Shown: piece after piece, positions 18,151 to 26,866 of the stretch
Layout of the letters: every line of letters starts with the position of its first letter
Position numbering within the stretch: position 1 is the stretch's first letter
Assembly (NCBI GenBank): GCA_965116355.1
Contig: OZ220679.1
Coordinates: 62,001 to 126,000 of the forward strand
DNA length: 64,000 nucleotides
From: UBA1127 sp965116355
GTDB lineage: Bacteria; Chloroflexota; Dehalococcoidia; Lucifugimonadales; UBA1127
Direction: 5' to 3'
Position numbers and translations under genes: made by a program
Notes under the pieces: generated by a model
What the model saw: the letters and a program-made list of their open reading frames with translations, nothing else
Databases searched by the model: none
Told to the model about the DNA's origin: nothing

Positions 18151-20658
18151 ATGGCAAAAGACCTGGTTATCGTTGAATCGCCGACTAAGGCGAGGACAAT
18201 CGAGCGCATTCTTGGTGACAAGCACACGGTCATGGCGTCGCTGGGCCACGTGCGTGACCTGCCGGTGCGGGGCTTGGGCGTCGACATCGAGCGGGACTTC
18301 GAGCCCCGCTACGTCGTCGAAAGCGGCGGCGGTGAGCGGCGGGGGCGCAGCACGCGCGGGCGGCAGAGCAAGGCCGACCTGGTGGAGGAGATTGCCGCGG
18401 CGGCGGGCAAGGCGGCCACAGTCTACCTGGCTACGGACCCGGACCGGGAAGGGGAAGCCATCTCCTGGCACCTGCTGGAAGCGCTGCGCGAGCGGAAGGT
18501 GGTGCCGAAGAACACCCAGCGCGTGGTCTTTCACGAGATAACGGAGCCTGCGGTGCGAGAGGCGTTCGAGCACCCTCGCTCCATCGACATGGACATGGTG
18601 GACGCGCAGCAGGCGCGACGGGTCCTGGACCGGCTGGTGGGCTACAAGCTCAGCCCGCTTGTCAGCAAGCACCTGATGTCCGGCGGATTGACGGCGGGAC
18701 GGGTGCAGTCGGCGGCGCTGCGCATGGTGGTGGAGCGAGAGCGGGAGATTGAGGCGTTCGTGCCCGTCGAGAGTTGGTCGATTGAGGCGGCGCTACGGAA
18801 GGCAAACGGGGCGGACGCCGCCGAATTCACCGCCAGGCTGCACGCACGGCAGGGAGAACGCAGGGCATTGACGATGCCGGACGAGGCATCGGCGAGGGCA
18901 GCGCTGGCCGACCTGGAAGGCGCGAGATACGCGGTGCGCGGAGTGCAGGTGCGGCCCGTGAAGCAACGCCCCTCGGCGCCGTTCATCACCAGCACCTTGC
19001 AGCAAGAGGCGTGGCGCAAGCTGCGGTTCGGCGCGCAGAAGGCCATGTCCGTAGCGCAGTCGCTCTACGAGGGCGTCTCGTTGGGGCCGGAGGGCCCGGT
19101 GGGCCTGATCACGTACATGCGGACGGACTCGACCAACCTGGCGGGGCCGGCGGTGAAGGAGATGAGGGACCTCATCAAGGAACAGTACGGTGCGCGCTAC
19201 GTACCATCGCAGCCGCGCGTGTATGCGTCAAAGGTGAAGGGCGCACAGGAGGCGCACGAGGCCATCCGCCCCACATCGGCGATGCGCACCCCGGCGTCGG
19301 TCAGGGCGCATCTCACCAACGACCAACACCGGCTCTACGACCTGATTTGGAAGCGCACCGTTGCGTCCCAAATGGCCGACGCAGAGACTGAACGAACGAC
19401 GGCTGAGATTGACGCTGCCGCGCCATCGCGCCAAGGGTACGTTTTCCGCGCTACCGGCTACGTGTTGACCTTCCCCGGTTTTCGCGCACTGTACCTGGAG
19501 GGGCGGGACGATGCGGACGGCGAAGGCGACGACGCCAGGACGCTGCCGCCCTTCGCCGCGGGCGACGCGCTCGTGTGCGGCGGCCTTACGCCGGAGCAGC
19601 ATTTCACGGAGCCGCCGCCCCGCTACTCTGAGGCGACGCTGGTGCGCGCGCTGGAAGAGAAGGGCATCGGCAGGCCGAGCACCTACGCGACCATCGTCTC
19701 GACAATTCAGGAACGAGACTACGTCCAGCGGAACCAGGGCCGGCTGGTCCCCACCGTCGTCGGGCGCAGGGTCAACGACTTCCTGAACCAGCACTTCACG
19801 CAGGTGGTGGACCTGGACTTCACGGCCAAGCTGGAAGAGGAACTGGACGAGGTGGCGCAGGGCGCGCGCCAGTGGCGGGCGATGCTGGCCGACTTCTACG
19901 GGCCGTTCTCCGACAGCCTGCAGGCGACGGCCGGCAGCGCGCCCAGAGAGGGCATCGGCGCGGGCGAGGACTGCGAGGTCTGCGGCAGGCCGATGATCCT
20001 CAAGAAGAACCGGTGGGGCGGAACTTTCATGTCTTGCAGCGGCTTTCCGGAGTGCCGCAACGCCAAGCCCATCGGCGGTGAGGCCAAGGATGAGGCCCCG
20101 CTGCCGGAGGTGACGGACGCCGTCTGCGACCAGTGCGGCAAGCCGATGACCGCGCGACGCCGGAAGCGCGATGGGTCGGCCTTTCTCGGCTGTACGGGCT
20201 ACCCCAGGTGCAAGAACGTCAGGCAGCTCCCCGGCGCCTCGGGTGAGCAGGCAGTTGCGTCCGCCCTGCCGGAAGTGACCGACGAGATTTGCAACGAGTG
20301 CGGCAAGCCTATGGCGGTGCGGCAGAACCGCTGGGGGTCGCCCTTCCTTTCCTGTACGGGTTACCCGAAGTGCAAGAACGCGAAGCCAATGCCGACCGGC
20401 GCGTCTTGCCCCAAGTGCGGCGGCGCTCTGGAAGAACGGAGAGGTCCGCCGCGCAAAGGACGTCGCGGCAGGTCGACATTCTACGGGTGCGCCAATTACC
20501 CGGACTGCGACTTTACGGTGAACCAGCGCCCCCTGCCGAACCCTTGCCCGGAGTGCAACGGTCTGCTGACGCTTCAGGGCCGCGGCGGTGTCAAGTGCAC
20601 CCGCTGCGCCTACCAGGTTGGGGCGGAGGAGCCGGAGGCCGCTACGGCGGAGGCCTAG
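18151..20658 (+). CDS. topA: DNA topoisomerase I
   Basis: 835-residue type IA topoisomerase that relaxes negative supercoils. The Toprim domain starts 'DLVIVESPTKARTIERILG' and has the metal-binding 'TDPDREGEAIS' (about residue 93); the catalytic tyrosine is in 'YMRTDSTNL' (Tyr near 323); 'EEKGIGRPSTYATI' is also present. The C-terminus carries five zinc ribbons (CxxC...CxxxxxC), starting 'CEVCGRPM', 'CDQCGKPM', 'CNECGKPM', 'CPKCGGAL' and 'CPECNGLL'. The start follows 'agaggaaac'. Confidence 0.97.
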   Translation: MAKDLVIVESPTKARTIERILGDKHTVMASLGHVRDLPVRGLGVDIERDFEPRYVVESGGGERRGRSTRGRQSKADLVEEIAAAAGKAATVYLATDPDREGEAISWHLLEALRERKVVPKNTQRVVFHEITEPAVREAFEHPRSIDMDMVDAQQARRVLDRLVGYKLSPLVSKHLMSGGLTAGRVQSAALRMVVEREREIEAFVPVESWSIEAALRKANGADAAEFTARLHARQGERRALTMPDEASARAALADLEGARYAVRGVQVRPVKQRPSAPFITSTLQQEAWRKLRFGAQKAMSVAQSLYEGVSLGPEGPVGLITYMRTDSTNLAGPAVKEMRDLIKEQYGARYVPSQPRVYASKVKGAQEAHEAIRPTSAMRTPASVRAHLTNDQHRLYDLIWKRTVASQMADAETERTTAEIDAAAPSRQGYVFRATGYVLTFPGFRALYLEGRDDADGEGDDARTLPPFAAGDALVCGGLTPEQHFTEPPPRYSEATLVRALEEKGIGRPSTYATIVSTIQERDYVQRNQGRLVPTVVGRRVNDFLNQHFTQVVDLDFTAKLEEELDEVAQGARQWRAMLADFYGPFSDSLQATAGSAPREGIGAGEDCEVCGRPMILKKNRWGGTFMSCSGFPECRNAKPIGGEAKDEAPLPEVTDAVCDQCGKPMTARRRKRDGSAFLGCTGYPRCKNVRQLPGASGEQAVASALPEVTDEICNECGKPMAVRQNRWGSPFLSCTGYPKCKNAKPMPTGASCPKCGGALEERRGPPRKGRRGRSTFYGCANYPDCDFTVNQRPLPNPCPECNGLLTLQGRGGVKCTRCAYQVGAEEPEAATAEA

Positions 20659-20659
20659 C

Positions 20660-21817
20660 ATGGATGCGCGGACGCACCCGGACGCAGCGGCCCTGGATTC
20701 CCGCATTCGCGGGAATGACGAGGCTGTGAATCCCGTTCGCCCCCTTCGTGCTCCCTCAGGACAGGCTTCGACAAGCTCCTTCGACCGGCTCAGGACGGAG
20801 TCAGGGCGGACGGAGAGGGAGAGGCCGGAGTTTCCGGGCGATCCGGGCGAGGGCCACTGGGCGCGCCCCATCGCGGAGCGGCTGCGGGTGCACCTGCAAG
20901 CCCAGCGAGGGCTGACACCATACACCGTCCGCAACTACCTGACGGACCTGCTGCCCTTCTGGCAGTTCCTCGACAAGCAGGGAGTCACGGACCTCACCAA
21001 GCTGGACCGGCCGGCATTGCGGACGTACCTGCACTGGCTGCTTACGGACGCACGGCCGATGAACGGGGGGCGCGACAAGCCTCCCGCCATGCGTCGGGGC
21101 TCGCTGGGATACGTGCCGAAGAGCGTCACGCGCAAGCTCAGCGCCCTCCGCACCCTCTTCGCCTGGCTGAAGCGGCAAGGCGACATCCCCAACGACCCGA
21201 CGGCGCTGCTCTCGACGGCGCGCACGCAGCGGCGGCTGCCGACGTTCCTCGACGTGGGCGAGGCGACCGACCTGGTTGAGGAGCCGAACACAGACTCGCC
21301 GGCGGGGCTTCGCGACCGCGCGGTGCTGGAGGTGCTGTACGGCGCCGGGCTTCGCGTCAGCGAGCTGACGGGGCTCGACGTGACGGACGTGCGCGTGGAC
21401 GAGCGGCAGGCGCGGGTGCTGGGCAAGGGCGCGAAGGAGCGCATGGTCCTGCTGGGCGGCAAGGCAGCCGCCGCCGTGGATGACTACCTGCGGCATGGCC
21501 GGCCACACCTGCGGGCGGCCCGTGACGGCGGGGCCCTCTTCCTCAACAAGGACGGCGGGCGGCTGACGCCGCGGAGCGTGCAGAAGCTCGTGCGGCGCTA
21601 TGCCATTCGGTCGGGCATCGAAACGAAGGTGCATCCGCACACGCTACGCCACTCGTTCGCAACGCACCTGCTGGACGGCGGGGCGGACCTGCGCGTGGTG
21701 CAGGAGCTGCTGGGGCACTCGAGCCCGACGACGACGGAGATCTACACCCACGTCACACAGGCGGCGGCGCGGCAGACGTACGTGTCGGCCCATCCGAGGG
21801 CGCGCCGGGGCAGATAG
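20660..21817 (+). CDS. xerC: Tyrosine recombinase XerC/CodV-type
   Basis: Site-specific recombinase resolving chromosome dimers. The SAM-like N-terminal domain starts near 'PIAERLRVHLQAQRGLTPYT' and the catalytic domain carries Arg in 'GAGLRVSELTG', Lys in 'GKGAKERMV', 'HTLRHSFATHLL' (His-x-x-Arg), 'LLGHSSPTTTEIYTHV' (second His and nucleophile Tyr). Following dprA-topA it matches codV/xerC gene order. The start is uncertain: ATG 20660 gives 385 residues, but the first about 65 codons translate two interspersed repeats ('LDSRIRGNDE' and 'SFDRLRTESGR'); the family-like sequence begins near 20858. A start at 20660 could translate the repeats as a tail, or initiation may be internal at a GTG. 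Confidence 0.92.
   Translation: MDARTHPDAAALDSRIRGNDEAVNPVRPLRAPSGQASTSSFDRLRTESGRTERERPEFPGDPGEGHWARPIAERLRVHLQAQRGLTPYTVRNYLTDLLPFWQFLDKQGVTDLTKLDRPALRTYLHWLLTDARPMNGGRDKPPAMRRGSLGYVPKSVTRKLSALRTLFAWLKRQGDIPNDPTALLSTARTQRRLPTFLDVGEATDLVEEPNTDSPAGLRDRAVLEVLYGAGLRVSELTGLDVTDVRVDERQARVLGKGAKERMVLLGGKAAAAVDDYLRHGRPHLRAARDGGALFLNKDGGRLTPRSVQKLVRRYAIRSGIETKVHPHTLRHSFATHLLDGGADLRVVQELLGHSSPTTTEIYTHVTQAAARQTYVSAHPRARRGR
20695..20720. repeat. Hairpin repeat, family B variant, inside xerC 5' end
   Basis: Contains 'attcccgcattcgcgggaat' (20697-20716), an inverted repeat with 8-bp arms, followed by 'gacg'. Read in the xerC frame it encodes 'LDSRIRGNDE', a peptide that recurs in predicted proteins wherever this repeat has landed in a gene. 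Confidence 0.8.
20765..20817. repeat. Family A repeat, doubled copy, inside xerC 5' end
   Basis: Two adjoining family A-like copies: 'cttcgacaagctc' then 'cttcgaccggctcaggacgg'. In the xerC frame the second gives 'FDRLRTESGR'. It resembles copies at 21880, 33590, 43641 and others. Confidence 0.75.
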
Positions 21818-21879
21818 ACGGCGGGGGCACCCATCCCCGTTCAAGTATGGGACAGGCTCCCCACGCCGTTGGCAGGCCC

Positions 21880-21960
21880 TTCGACAGGCTCAAGGCGAAC
21901 GATTGGGAGGAGGCAGGGCCAGGGAGCGGCGGGGTTCCTGCCTGCGCAGGAACGACGGGG
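21880..21960. repeat. Family A plus family B repeats between xerC and dinG
   Basis: Family A 'ttcgacaggctcaaggcgaa' at 21881-21900 and family B hairpin 'gttcctgcctgcgcaggaac' at 21934-21953 with flanking 'gacgggg'. Both lie in the 259-bp gap after xerC and do not encode anything recognisable. Confidence 0.8.
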
Positions 21961-21964
21961 GCGG

Positions 21965-21995
21965 TTGACGGGCCGTATCCCCGCTACGCTAGAAT
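21965..21995 (+). promoter_or_regulatory. Candidate sigma-70-type promoter for dinG
   Basis: TTGACG at 21965-21970 and TAGAAT at 21990-21995, separated by 19 bp, longer than the 17-bp optimum. About 80 bp upstream of the dinG start. Sequence match only. Confidence 0.35.
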
Positions 21996-22076
21996 GTTCG
22001 CATAGTTGCGCGGGAAGGCAACGCTGGGGACTCCGCCTCAGCGTTCATCATCTCCAAGACTGGAGCAGATACCTCA

Positions 22077-24950
22077 GTGACGCTACTCTCCACAGGCGAG
22101 CTTTCGCTTCACGATGTCTTTGTGTGCCTCGACCTGGAAACAACCGGACTCGACCCCGACCAGGAGACGATCATCGAGGTGGGGGCGGTCAGGTTCCGGG
22201 CGGGGGAGACAGTGGACACGCTGTCGGAGCTCGTCAACCCGAAGCGGCAGCTGTCCCCCTTCATCCAGCGACTGACAGGCATCAAGCAGGCCGAGGTCAA
22301 TGCCGCGCAGCCTTTCTCCGCCATCGCCGACCGCGTGCGCGACTTCGTCGGCGACGCGCCAGTGATCGGACATAACGTACAATTCGACATTGGCTTTCTG
22401 CAGCGCGCGGGCGTGCGATTTCCCGGGCCAGTGTGGGACACGCGAGATCTCGCCTCCATGCTGTTGCCGAACGGCAACTACGCGCTCAACATGCTGGCCC
22501 GCTCGCTGGGGCTGACGCCGTGGAACGCACACCGGGCGCTGGACGACGCCGTCGCGACGCAGCAGGTTTTCGAGCGGCTCATCGCCAGGGCGCTGGAGAT
22601 GGACCCGGGCGTCATCGTCGAGATGGCGCGGCTGGCGCGAACGGCCAACTGGCCGCTGGGCCGGCTGCTGAACGCAGTGTCGGCGGAGCAGGCGGCGAAG
22701 GGCAACACGCGCACGGCAGTGCTGGGCGGCGTGGACACGCTGGCCCTGGAGCGGCGCATTCGCCCGCCGCGGCGCACGGCGGCGTCGCAGGGCGGGGCGC
22801 TGACGGCGGACGCGCTGCCCGACGACCCGGCGGAGATGGCGGCCGCGCTCGTCGGGCCGGACGGAGCGCTGGCGTCGGTCGCGCAAGGCTTCGAGCACCG
22901 GGTGGAGCAGGAGCAGATGCTGCGAGCGGTCGCGCAGGCATTCGCCGAGGGCCACCACCTGGTCGCGGAGGCGGGTACGGGCGTCGGCAAGAGCATGGCG
23001 TACCTGCTGCCAGCGGCGGCCTTCGCGCTGCGGAACAACACGCGGGTCGTGGTCTCGACGAACACCATCAGCCTGCAGGAGCAGCTTGCGAACAAGGACG
23101 TGGAGACGGCGGCGAGGACGCTGGAGGCTGCGGGGCTGTCCGGTGCGGCCGATCTGCGCTTCACCACGCTCAAGGGGCGGGCCAACTACCTCTGCATGCG
23201 GCGGTGGGCGCACATGCGGGCGTCGCAAACGCTGACCCTCGACGAGGCGCGACTGCTCGGCAAGCTGACAACGTGGCTGCAGGACACCTCGACGGGCGAC
23301 CGCGCCGACCTGCGCATGGGGCGGCCCGACAACAACGTGTGGGACCGGCTGAGCGCATCAGGGAGCTGGCTCTGCCCGACAGGAGAGGGCGCGTGCTTCC
23401 TGCGCGCCGCCCGCGACCGCGCCGAGGCCGCGTCGGTGATCATCGTGAACCACTCGCTGCTGCTGTCGGACGTTGCGCGAGGCGGCGGACTGATCCCGGA
23501 CTACGATTACCTCATCGTCGACGAGGCGCAGCATTTGGAGGCGGAGGCCACCAGCCAATTCAGCACACGCGTGGCCCACTCCCAGGCGGCGGATCTACTC
23601 GATGAGCTGGCGAACCCGCGGGGCATCGTCATGGACACGGTCAACGCCTTCCGCATGTCCCCCGCGGCACAGTCGCGCCGGCAGGCGACGGCGGACGCCG
23701 CCGAGCAGGTGATGCAGGCAGCCGGGCGGGCTCGGGAGCGCCTCGACGAGTTCTTCCCCCGGCTCATGCGCTATGCACAGGACCGAAACGAGGGCAACCA
23801 GGGGCAGCAGAACCCGCTCCGGGTGACCTCGGCCGTGCGCGCGCAGCCGGACTGGGCGGCGCTGGAAGTGGCGTGGGAGAACCCAAGCAGCGCGCTGGGC
23901 GACCTGCTGCGGGCGCTCGGCGCCCTATATGCGTCGCTGGACGGGCTGGAGGAGAACGACGTCACGGACTACGACACGGTGCGCTCGGAGCTGGCGACGC
24001 GGGAGGGCTCGCTCATCGAGCTGCGGGTCAACGCCGACCGGTTCATGTACGAGCAGGACTCCGAGAGCATCTTCTGGGTCGAGGGATCGCAACTCAGCAA
24101 CGTGGCGCTATGCATCGCGCCGCTGCGCGTGGGCGAGACGCTGTGGGAGCAGCTCTTCGAGCGGCGGCAGAGCGTCGTCCTGACGAGCGCGACGCTGACC
24201 GTGGCGGGCAGCTTTGGGCCGCTGCGCGAGCGGCTGGGCCTGCGCGACGCCGAGGAACTGCTGCTGGGATCGCCGTTCAACTACCCGCAGTCCGCGCTGG
24301 TGTGCATCCCGAAGGACATGCCGGAGCCCAACAGCCCAGGCTTCACGTCCACCGTCGCGCGGACGGTGACGGAGCTGGCTCGCGCGGCGGATGGGCACAC
24401 GCTCGCGCTGTTCACGTCGCACGCGGCGCTGCGGGCCACCGCCGAGATGGCGCGTGGCGCGCTGGAGGGCGAGGACATCCGCGTGCTGGCGCAAGGCGTC
24501 GACGGGGCGCCCGCGGCGCTCATCGAAGAGTTTCTGGGCAACCCCAAGGCGCTGTTGCTGGGCACGGCCAGCTTCTGGGAGGGCATAGACCTGGCGGGCG
24601 ACGCGCTTACCGTGCTGGCGCTGACGCGGCTGCCCTTCGACGTGCCGACGGAGCCGGTCTTCGCCGCGCGCTCGGAGGAGTACGAGGACGCCTTCAAGGA
24701 CTACGCCGTTCCGCAGGCGGTGCTGCGCTTCAGGCAGGGGTTCGGGCGGCTCATCCGGACGGCCAGCGACCGGGGCGTCGTCGCGGTGCTCGACCGGCGG
24801 CTGACGGCGCGGTCATACGGCAGTCTCTTCATGCGCTCGTTACCAGAGTGCACCGTCGAGCAACCCCAGCTCCGCGACATGCCGGACATCGTGCGGCGAT
24901 GGCTTTCGGCGCGTACGTCCGGTCAGGGAACGTCAGGCCGGTCGTCATAG
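22077..24950 (+). CDS. dinG: DinG-family helicase with N-terminal DEDD exonuclease domain
   Basis: 957-residue fusion of a DnaQ-like 3'-5' exonuclease and a superfamily 2 helicase. Exonuclease residues are visible in 'CLDLETTGLDPDQETIIEVG' (Asp, Glu), 'IGHNVQFDIGFLQRAG' and 'HRALDDAVAT' (residues about 15-165). The helicase has Walker A 'EAGTGVGKSMAYLLPAA' (about 300), DEAH-like 'IVDEAQHLEAEA', 'VVLTSATL' and a C-terminal 'FRQGFGRLIRT'. Only three cysteines are visible in the iron-sulphur region ('YLCMRRW', 'CPTGEGACF'), so a 4Fe-4S cluster is uncertain. Start is GTG 22077 with GGAG upstream. Its last 28 bp overlap the convergent lipoprotein gene. Confidence 0.93.
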   Translation: MTLLSTGELSLHDVFVCLDLETTGLDPDQETIIEVGAVRFRAGETVDTLSELVNPKRQLSPFIQRLTGIKQAEVNAAQPFSAIADRVRDFVGDAPVIGHNVQFDIGFLQRAGVRFPGPVWDTRDLASMLLPNGNYALNMLARSLGLTPWNAHRALDDAVATQQVFERLIARALEMDPGVIVEMARLARTANWPLGRLLNAVSAEQAAKGNTRTAVLGGVDTLALERRIRPPRRTAASQGGALTADALPDDPAEMAAALVGPDGALASVAQGFEHRVEQEQMLRAVAQAFAEGHHLVAEAGTGVGKSMAYLLPAAAFALRNNTRVVVSTNTISLQEQLANKDVETAARTLEAAGLSGAADLRFTTLKGRANYLCMRRWAHMRASQTLTLDEARLLGKLTTWLQDTSTGDRADLRMGRPDNNVWDRLSASGSWLCPTGEGACFLRAARDRAEAASVIIVNHSLLLSDVARGGGLIPDYDYLIVDEAQHLEAEATSQFSTRVAHSQAADLLDELANPRGIVMDTVNAFRMSPAAQSRRQATADAAEQVMQAAGRARERLDEFFPRLMRYAQDRNEGNQGQQNPLRVTSAVRAQPDWAALEVAWENPSSALGDLLRALGALYASLDGLEENDVTDYDTVRSELATREGSLIELRVNADRFMYEQDSESIFWVEGSQLSNVALCIAPLRVGETLWEQLFERRQSVVLTSATLTVAGSFGPLRERLGLRDAEELLLGSPFNYPQSALVCIPKDMPEPNSPGFTSTVARTVTELARAADGHTLALFTSHAALRATAEMARGALEGEDIRVLAQGVDGAPAALIEEFLGNPKALLLGTASFWEGIDLAGDALTVLALTRLPFDVPTEPVFAARSEEYEDAFKDYAVPQAVLRFRQGFGRLIRTASDRGVVAVLDRRLTARSYGSLFMRSLPECTVEQPQLRDMPDIVRRWLSARTSGQGTSGRSS

Positions 24951-26653
24951 TATCGCGACGTGAAGAGCAGCCCGTCGTGGCGGATGGCCCACACGTGAGC
25001 GTACAAGGTCTCCGAAGACCTGGTGTTGGGGAAGATGAAACTGACCCAAACGCCGTCTTCCGTGGCCGCCGCCATCTCTTCGCCAATATTCCGGGCGAGG
25101 CCCGCGCCAACGCCCTTCAAGTCTGTGCCGATGAGACGCGGCGCGAGGATAGCCACGCGCACGACGTCGTTCTCATCGGCCATGGTCAGGCTCCACTGAC
25201 CATCCACACTCTCCTGGCTGTTGTAATGGGCGATAGTGGCGTCCAAGCCGTTGGCCTCGTAGTACCGGATGGCCTTCTGTACATAGTCCTGGGTCTGCGC
25301 CGCAGGATTTTCAACTTGCGGGTAGTAGCCGGAGGCGAAGAGCATTCCATCGTGGCGCACGGCGTAGCCCACCTTCGGAACTTCCTTCAACGTCACCGGA
25401 TGCGGCCACAGGTACTCCACCCAGACTCCTTCGCCGCCGTCAGTGGCCTTGGCCAGCTCCCTGCCCAGCTCATAACCGTCGGAACCAATCACGTCCTTGA
25501 TGTCCGTCCCTATCAGCCGGGAAATCAGAGGATGGACATGGTAGATGTCGGTGGCGTCGGTGGCGAAGAGATACCACTGGCCCTCAAAGCTGGCGACGCT
25601 GTTGTAGTAATTGAGCATGGACTGGAGGCCGTCTCGCTCGTAGCGTTCAATGGCGCGATTCACGTAGTCCACGGTGTAATCGCGCGGGTCGGCGTCCTCC
25701 CAGGGCGGAGCAGCCGTCTCGGGCCCGCCTGCGTAGTAGCCCGAAGCGAAAATCAGCCCATCGTGCCGGACGGCCCAAGTGACCTTCTGCTGTTCCTTGC
25801 GGGATACGGGATGCGGCCACAGGTATTCCACCCATATGCCTTCTTCAGTGGCCTGGGCTATTTCCTTGCCCAGCTCCTGGCCGTCCGAACCCACCACATC
25901 CTTTATGTCGGTGCCGATGAGGTGCGGAAATATCGGATGAGCAAGGTAGTTGTCGTCCGCGCCGATGAAGAACAGGTAGAACTGGCCTTCCAGGCTGTCC
26001 TGGCTGTTGTAGTAGGCGATGGTGGCGTCCAGGCCTTCCTCGTTGTACTTGGCGATGGCTTTGTCTACGTACTCCCTGGTGGAATTCGCCACGTCCTCCG
26101 TCAAAGCGGAGTGGCTGGCGGCGAACACCAGACCGTCGTGAAGGATCAAAAAGACTCTCCGCGGTTCTTCCTGCTTGGTGGCCGGGTTGATTCCCCGGGA
26201 CGTAGACCAATCGCCTTCTCCGGTGGCGGCGGCTATCAGCTCCCCCAAGTTGGAGAAATTGGATCCGGGGCCGATGTACTGGTCCTGCAGAACGCGCAAC
26301 GCGCGGTAGACCAGCAACACGCTCTCATCCGCATCGATCAGGATGAGCGTCCGATCGTTTTCGACGCTGTCATCCGAGCGATATTGCGCGACTGTGGCAT
26401 CCACGCCGTTCTTCTCGTAGTAGTCAATTGCCTTCTGCACATAAGCGAGGGTGAGGGCTTCGTCTTCATTCATGGACTCGGGTTCCGGGGCTGCCGTGGG
26501 TGCGGGTGCGGCTGTAGGCACAGGAGTCGCAGGCGGGTCATCGCCGGTGCAAGCCATCCCCAGGACCACCACGGAACCCAAAGCAATTATCAATGCCAGC
26601 AACTTTGAACCGGCCCGCTGTCGCGTAGTTACCATGTCCCTCTGGAACATCAT
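24923..26653 (-). CDS. Lipoprotein with four tandem Cache-like sensory repeats
   Basis: 576-residue exported lipoprotein. A basic N-terminus (TTRQR) and hydrophobic core lead to a lipobox-like 'VVLGMAC' (Cys near 34), then a Pro/Ala/Thr-rich linker. Four repeats of about 120-130 residues follow, each with the pattern 'AI.YYE..G.DATIA.YNS', 'GQW.L...D', 'HP...LIGTD.K', 'WVEYLWPHPV' and 'RHDGL.FASGYY'. These are features of single Cache (sCache-like) small-molecule-binding domains. There is no transmembrane signalling module after the repeats, so it probably acts as a surface or periplasmic binding protein. Divergent from the nucleobase permease 213 bp away. Confidence 0.85.
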   Translation of the reverse strand: MMFQRDMVTTRQRAGSKLLALIIALGSVVVLGMACTGDDPPATPVPTAAPAPTAAPEPESMNEDEALTLAYVQKAIDYYEKNGVDATVAQYRSDDSVENDRTLILIDADESVLLVYRALRVLQDQYIGPGSNFSNLGELIAAATGEGDWSTSRGINPATKQEEPRRVFLILHDGLVFAASHSALTEDVANSTREYVDKAIAKYNEEGLDATIAYYNSQDSLEGQFYLFFIGADDNYLAHPIFPHLIGTDIKDVVGSDGQELGKEIAQATEEGIWVEYLWPHPVSRKEQQKVTWAVRHDGLIFASGYYAGGPETAAPPWEDADPRDYTVDYVNRAIERYERDGLQSMLNYYNSVASFEGQWYLFATDATDIYHVHPLISRLIGTDIKDVIGSDGYELGRELAKATDGGEGVWVEYLWPHPVTLKEVPKVGYAVRHDGMLFASGYYPQVENPAAQTQDYVQKAIRYYEANGLDATIAHYNSQESVDGQWSLTMADENDVVRVAILAPRLIGTDLKGVGAGLARNIGEEMAAATEDGVWVSFIFPNTRSSETLYAHVWAIRHDGLLFTSRYYDDRPDVP

Positions 26654-26866
26654 CTTTTACTTTCCTCAACCAACTAATTTTGATATATTTTTCATAACAT
26701 CCGGCCTGCAATACATCAACTGCATGCGCCAAATTAGAATTCAGTACACTTCGGCGCCGATTGCAGTTTATCGCATAGCACATACCGAGTGTCAATGCCG
26801 CCAATTCAGTGGCTTTCCGTGTCGAGTGTGAAACCACTATACTAACGCATTGAGATTAGCCCTGAG
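26654..26866. promoter_or_regulatory. AT-rich divergent intergenic region
   Basis: 213 bp between two divergent start codons, much richer in A+T than the flanking genes. TATACT at 26838-26843 is a possible -10 box for the permease, without a convincing -35. Likely contains both promoters; no operator was identified. Confidence 0.5.
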
